Below, piece after piece: positions 60,552 to 64,000 of a stretch of 64,000 nucleotides of DNA. The notes beneath the pieces were generated by a model. It searched no databases. It had not been told where the DNA came from and saw only the letters and a list, made by a program, of their open reading frames with translations. Positions within the stretch are counted from its first letter, which is position 1. The number at the start of each line of letters is the position of its first letter. The DNA lies in NCBI RefSeq assembly GCF_905475345.1, contig NC_066605.1, positions 3,907,547 to 3,971,546 on the forward strand, read 5' to 3'. The position numbers and the translations under genes were made by a program. The stretch comes from Vespula vulgaris. Lineage: Eukaryota; Arthropoda; Insecta; Hymenoptera; Vespidae.

Positions 60552-61840
60552 AAATGCGAGTATTGGTACAATGTGTGTAATATAGTTGAAGCTAAGGAAA
60601 TTCTTCGTTCAGTCTAGACAACTTTTAACTTTTATTCATTTTTAATAATGCAATTCACTAAGGAAAGTTTGAAGATCGGTCTAGAGGATTATAAAATTTT
60701 CTCTATTTTTTTCATGATAATGGAGATAGCTGGTTTCTGGTGCAGAAAGTTTTGAGATCGATTAGATGATTCTGATATTTTTATTTGTTTTTTTTTTTTT
60801 TTAATAGCTGTTGCCGGTTTATGTTATAATTTGCGTACGAATCGTTTAGAAGTTTCTGATATTTTTCGTTTCTAATAATGGAGATCACAGGTTTAGGTTA
60901 TATTAAGTTTTGCAATCATTTTAGACGATTATGAATATTTTTATTTTCAATAATGGTTATTACCAATCTCGTCAAAAATTTAATGGAAAATTAGACAACT
61001 TGGATATTTTTTTTTAAATAATTATACTGATTGGTTTATTGTATGATTATTTTTATGAATATTTTAGACGATTCTTAAATTTTTTTTAATAATGGTGGTT
61101 ACCCGTTTAAGTTATGATATGTTTTGTTGTACATTTTAAACAACTCTGAAAATTTTTTTCTAAAATAATTGAGTTCGCCTGTTGATAACATAATAAGTTA
61201 TGCGAACAGTTTATACGTTTCTAAAGTGTTCCTTTTCCTCCTTTTTAATAATAGACGTAGCTAATTTGTGCTTCTGAAAGTTTTGCGATCGTACAGAGGT
61301 TACTGAAATTTTTTTCTTTTTTATTAATAGAGTTTGCCCGTTTATGTTACAATTGTGAGAACAATTTTACCTTTTCTATAATGTTTTTTTTTTATTCTTT
61401 CTAAGAGTAGACATAGTTGTTTTGTGCTGCAAGAAGTTTTGCGATTGATTAGACGATTCTGATTTTTTTTTTTTATAATGGCTATTCCGGTTTATGTTAC
61501 GTTTTGTTGTGTGAACAGTTCAGAAGCATCTAAAAATTTTTCTTTTTTAAATATGCAGATCGCCGGTTTGTATTACAGTAAGTTTTGGGATTATTTTATA
61601 CGATTATGAATTTTTTTTTCAATAATCTTTATTGCCGGTTTTATAGAAAATTTCGCGCAGAATTCGACAATTCTGAAATTTTATCTTAATAATTGCTGAC
61701 CGGTTTATCTTCTAGTGTTTTGTGACTGTTTCAGACTAGTCATAAATTTTCTTTTTTTTTGAATAATGTTGGTTACCGATTTATGCTACGGTAAGTAAGT
61801 TTCGTGAACAATTTAGACGATCTTAAAATTTACTATTTCC
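60552..61840 (+). repeat. Degenerate tandem minisatellite, about 16-17 units of about 75 bp
   Basis: Units start at roughly 60643, 60716, 60803, 60872, 60948, 61018, 61087, 61162, 61246, 61325, 61402, 61475, 61549, 61621, 61688 and 61762; a weaker one begins near 60552. Each shows 'aataatgg', then 'ttgccggtttatgttac', then 'aagttttgcgaac', then 'ttagacgattctgaaat', then a T-run. No two units are identical, and length varies from 67 to 87 bases. It lies downstream of the OR gene at 62.6-63.7 kb. Confidence 0.8.
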
Positions 61841-62240
61841 TATCTTCTCTTTTTTATTTAGGCGTACAAGTTTTGTGTTAATTATATTAAATTCTCTGTA
61901 ACAAATGTATAAAGAAAAATTATTTCTTTAGAGTATATTATTATTTTGATTAATTTGATAAATCCAGATATATATCTTTTTAATTAATTATGTTAATATC
62001 ATATATAGGTTTATTATTAATTTATTATTATATAATATATATATAATTATACTTATGTAAGTATGACTTATATATTATTAATATAATGATTATTCTATAT
62101 ATTATGAAAAATTTTTTAAGAATATGTACTTGTTGGATTAAAAATTAGAAAATTTAATCCAATAAATTGCATTAAAAAAAAAGAAAGAAATTAATAAACA
62201 TGTATGTATATATGTGTGTATGTGTATATATATATACACA

Positions 62241-62306
<66 letters not shown>

Positions 62307-62625
62307 GTTATAATTTGAATATAAAATTAATTATTCGAACAAGTAATTAGTTTCTCTTTTTTTATTTTACGGTTCAGTTCTCTTGGTTTAAAATATATAT
62401 TTTTTCTTTTGTTCTTTTGAAATATTTGCTATATTTTAATAACAAATATAATGTAAATAAAATGTAAATGAAGTTTCGTATTTCTTATTTGTAAGTGTAA
62501 TATTTATTGTATTATTTTATTGACATATGTTTTATATATATTACGTGTGTGTGTATGTGTACATGTGTGTGTGTGTTTGTGTATAAAATATATATAATTG
62601 TGAATTCTGCCATGTTATTTCTCGT
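61841..62625. other. A+T-rich DNA downstream of the OR gene
   Basis: Contains a (TA)n run at 62244-62303 and a GT-rich run at 62541-62582. On the minus strand an AATAAA lies at 62503-62508, about 120 bases after the OR stop codon, and could be its polyadenylation signal. Confidence 0.5.
62244..62303. repeat. (TA)n microsatellite
   Basis: About 30 TA units. Confidence 0.9.
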
Positions 62626-63674
62626 TCATACAAATGTTCGTAGGACTGAAAAATAAGCCATCGACGTTTTCAGGACCTATAAAACAAACATTTAAAATTT
62701 ATAAAAAGAAAAAAAGAAAAAAAAAGGGAACAGAAATTAATAATGATATTTTTTATAAAACAGAAAGGAACGTCTTCTTGCTTTTTCTTTTTTTAAATGT
62801 GTTTCGCAAATTTCTTTTCTTTTTTTCATTTTTCACTAGACAGGGTGCCTCATTTTAATCGACACGGTATACATAATTTGTCAATTTTATTGTGAATTAT
62901 ATTTAAAATAATTATTATGGCTTCCGTATCTCGATAAAGGTGGCCTACACCAAACAGTTGCTGTATATTTAAATGTAAATATTAAATTTACTTCTTGAAA
63001 CTTAATAATTTTTATTTATAACATTTTTTTATAAAACCTATAGCGTCGCAGATATTTGTTTCTACCTTTTAAAATGGTGCACCTTTTTCTCATAATTTTC
63101 CTATTTTTTTTATTATAATTATTAATAATTTGTAAGATTTTCACTCACGTCGGTGAAAGTGGTCAGTGATAATACAAAAAATTTCCCCGAAGTCAAACGC
63201 ATTTCTTTAGTCGATCGTAACATGCAAATGTGCATTAATTTTTTCTCTTCTTTTGAAATGTTGTACCATTCGCACAGATATAATGCGTCGCTTAAGACGG
63301 AGCTCTGAGAAAAAAAATGAAAAAAAGAATTAATTACGTCAATTGTAAGAATAGCTTTAATGATGAAACTCTATGAAAAAAAAGAAAAGTAAAAAGAAAA
63401 ATTTATCTCTTCAATTATATTTTTGAGAACGAAATTTTTTAAAAATGAAATGGAAGGAAAAGAAATATTTATTATGTCAATCATGAGGACATTATTGATG
63501 ATGAAATTTTATGAAAGAAAAAAAATGAATGAATGAATAAATAAAAAATAATGAAAAAGTTACTTCTTTTATAAGACATTCTCCTATATAACAATAAACC
63601 AATAGTACGCAAGCCACGGCAGAACCAATGAAAAGAAAGGACAATAACATTGTCGTGTTACCGTCAGCTGATCT
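62626..63674 (-). CDS. Odorant receptor, last three coding exons (gene continues beyond the right edge)
   Basis: These three exons encode the C-terminal 105 residues of an insect OR, including the last two membrane helices. Exon 63564-63674 (acceptor 'tttgcag', donor 'gtaact', 37 codons) ends LLVYCYIGECLIKE. Exon 63149-63304 (acceptor 'ttctcag', donor 'gtgagt', 52 codons) has DALYLCEWYNISKEEKK and LTSGKFFVLSLTTFTD. Exon 62626-62676 (acceptor 'ttttatag') reads VLKTSMAYFSVLRTFV and a TGA. All three introns are phase 0, every exon is stop-free and the motifs are intact, so the gene is probably functional. The 5-prime exons lie to the right of 64000; 63675-64000 is intron. A partial relative is at 56.9-57.2 kb on the same strand, suggesting a small tandem OR cluster. 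Confidence 0.88.
63331..63540. repeat. Intronic imperfect repeat, about 65-bp period
   Basis: Three related blocks near 63340, 63405 and 63473 repeat 'tcaat...ga....tt..tgatgaaa...tatgaaa' inside the OR intron 63305-63563. They are degenerate. Confidence 0.4.
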
Positions 63675-63734
63675 CTGCAAATGATATAATTATTAGAACA
63701 ACATAAAAAGAAAAGAATTAAAATTAAAATTACA

Positions 63735-63960
63735 ATTGTTTCAATTAAATGTACAATTTCTTTCGTTATTATTTTACCCTTTATGTTTTGTTCTTTTTTA
63801 AATTCTTCTTTAAATCAAACAGGGTACAATTTTTTTTTGTTATTATCTTTTTCCTTTTATTTAACTTAATTTTTCTTTTTAATTAAATAGCATCAAATAA
63901 ACTATAATCGTTTCTATTAAATGTACAATTTTTGTTATTATTATAATTCAATTATATTTC
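63735..63960. repeat. Intronic imperfect repeat, about 80-bp period
   Basis: 'taaatgtacaattt' followed by 'gttattat' occurs near 63747 and 63918, with a looser copy near 63822. This is in the OR intron at the right edge. Confidence 0.4.
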
Positions 63961-64000
63961 ATTTTTTACTTTTTATTTCTTTTTTTTTAATCAAAATGAA

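Noticed and set aside
62634..62858. 74-codon plus-strand ORF at the right end
   Set aside because: It is antisense to the last OR exon (62626-62676) and otherwise Lys/Phe simple sequence.

Overview
The window is strongly A+T-rich, gene-poor animal DNA packed with microsatellites and decayed transposons. The only convincing host genes with introns are two insect odorant-receptor (OR) loci at the right end, both on the minus strand. The OR type, the base composition and the transposon mix (Tc1/Tc3, piggyBac, jockey, copia, gypsy, hAT, MULE) suggest an insect, most probably a hymenopteran. The species cannot be fixed from the sequence alone. No rRNA, tRNA, CRISPR or bacterial operon structure was seen.

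Layout. 1-9 kb: a Tc3-like element with long terminal inverted repeats, a copia element with its LTR, and a minus-strand gene for a Mutator-like transposase domain, all broken. 9-14 kb: a 4.2 kb jockey-type LINE inserted, with a target-site duplication, into an older repeat (called R2 here) that has a second copy at 55.4 kb. 14-23 kb: gypsy fragments, a near-perfect 100-bp-arm hairpin, and two related segments that each carry a decayed homeobox of Hox3/zen type. 24-30 kb: a minus-strand copia remnant, a minus-strand piggyBac with subterminal repeats, and a second, truncated copy of the Mutator-like gene. 31-38.4 kb: a MULE transposase fragment, a second jockey-type LINE, a BED-finger hAT and a second piggyBac. 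38.4-48.5 kb: mostly unassigned, with a few candidate exons. 48.5-49.2 kb: a copia LTR of the same family as the one at 3.7 kb. 49-55 kb: unassigned A+T-rich DNA. 55-64 kb: the R2 copy, AT and TC microsatellites, OR exons at 56.9-57.2 kb, a degenerate minisatellite of about 75 bp units at 60.6-61.8 kb, and the last three coding exons of an OR gene at 62.6-63.7 kb.

Almost every long open frame outside these elements looks like chance or decay. The most unusual content is the pair of related, broken homeobox segments inside a transposon graveyard, the minisatellite beside the OR gene, and the nested LINE/R2 structure, which lets insertion order be read directly. All family assignments come from reading translated motifs by eye; no database search was run.
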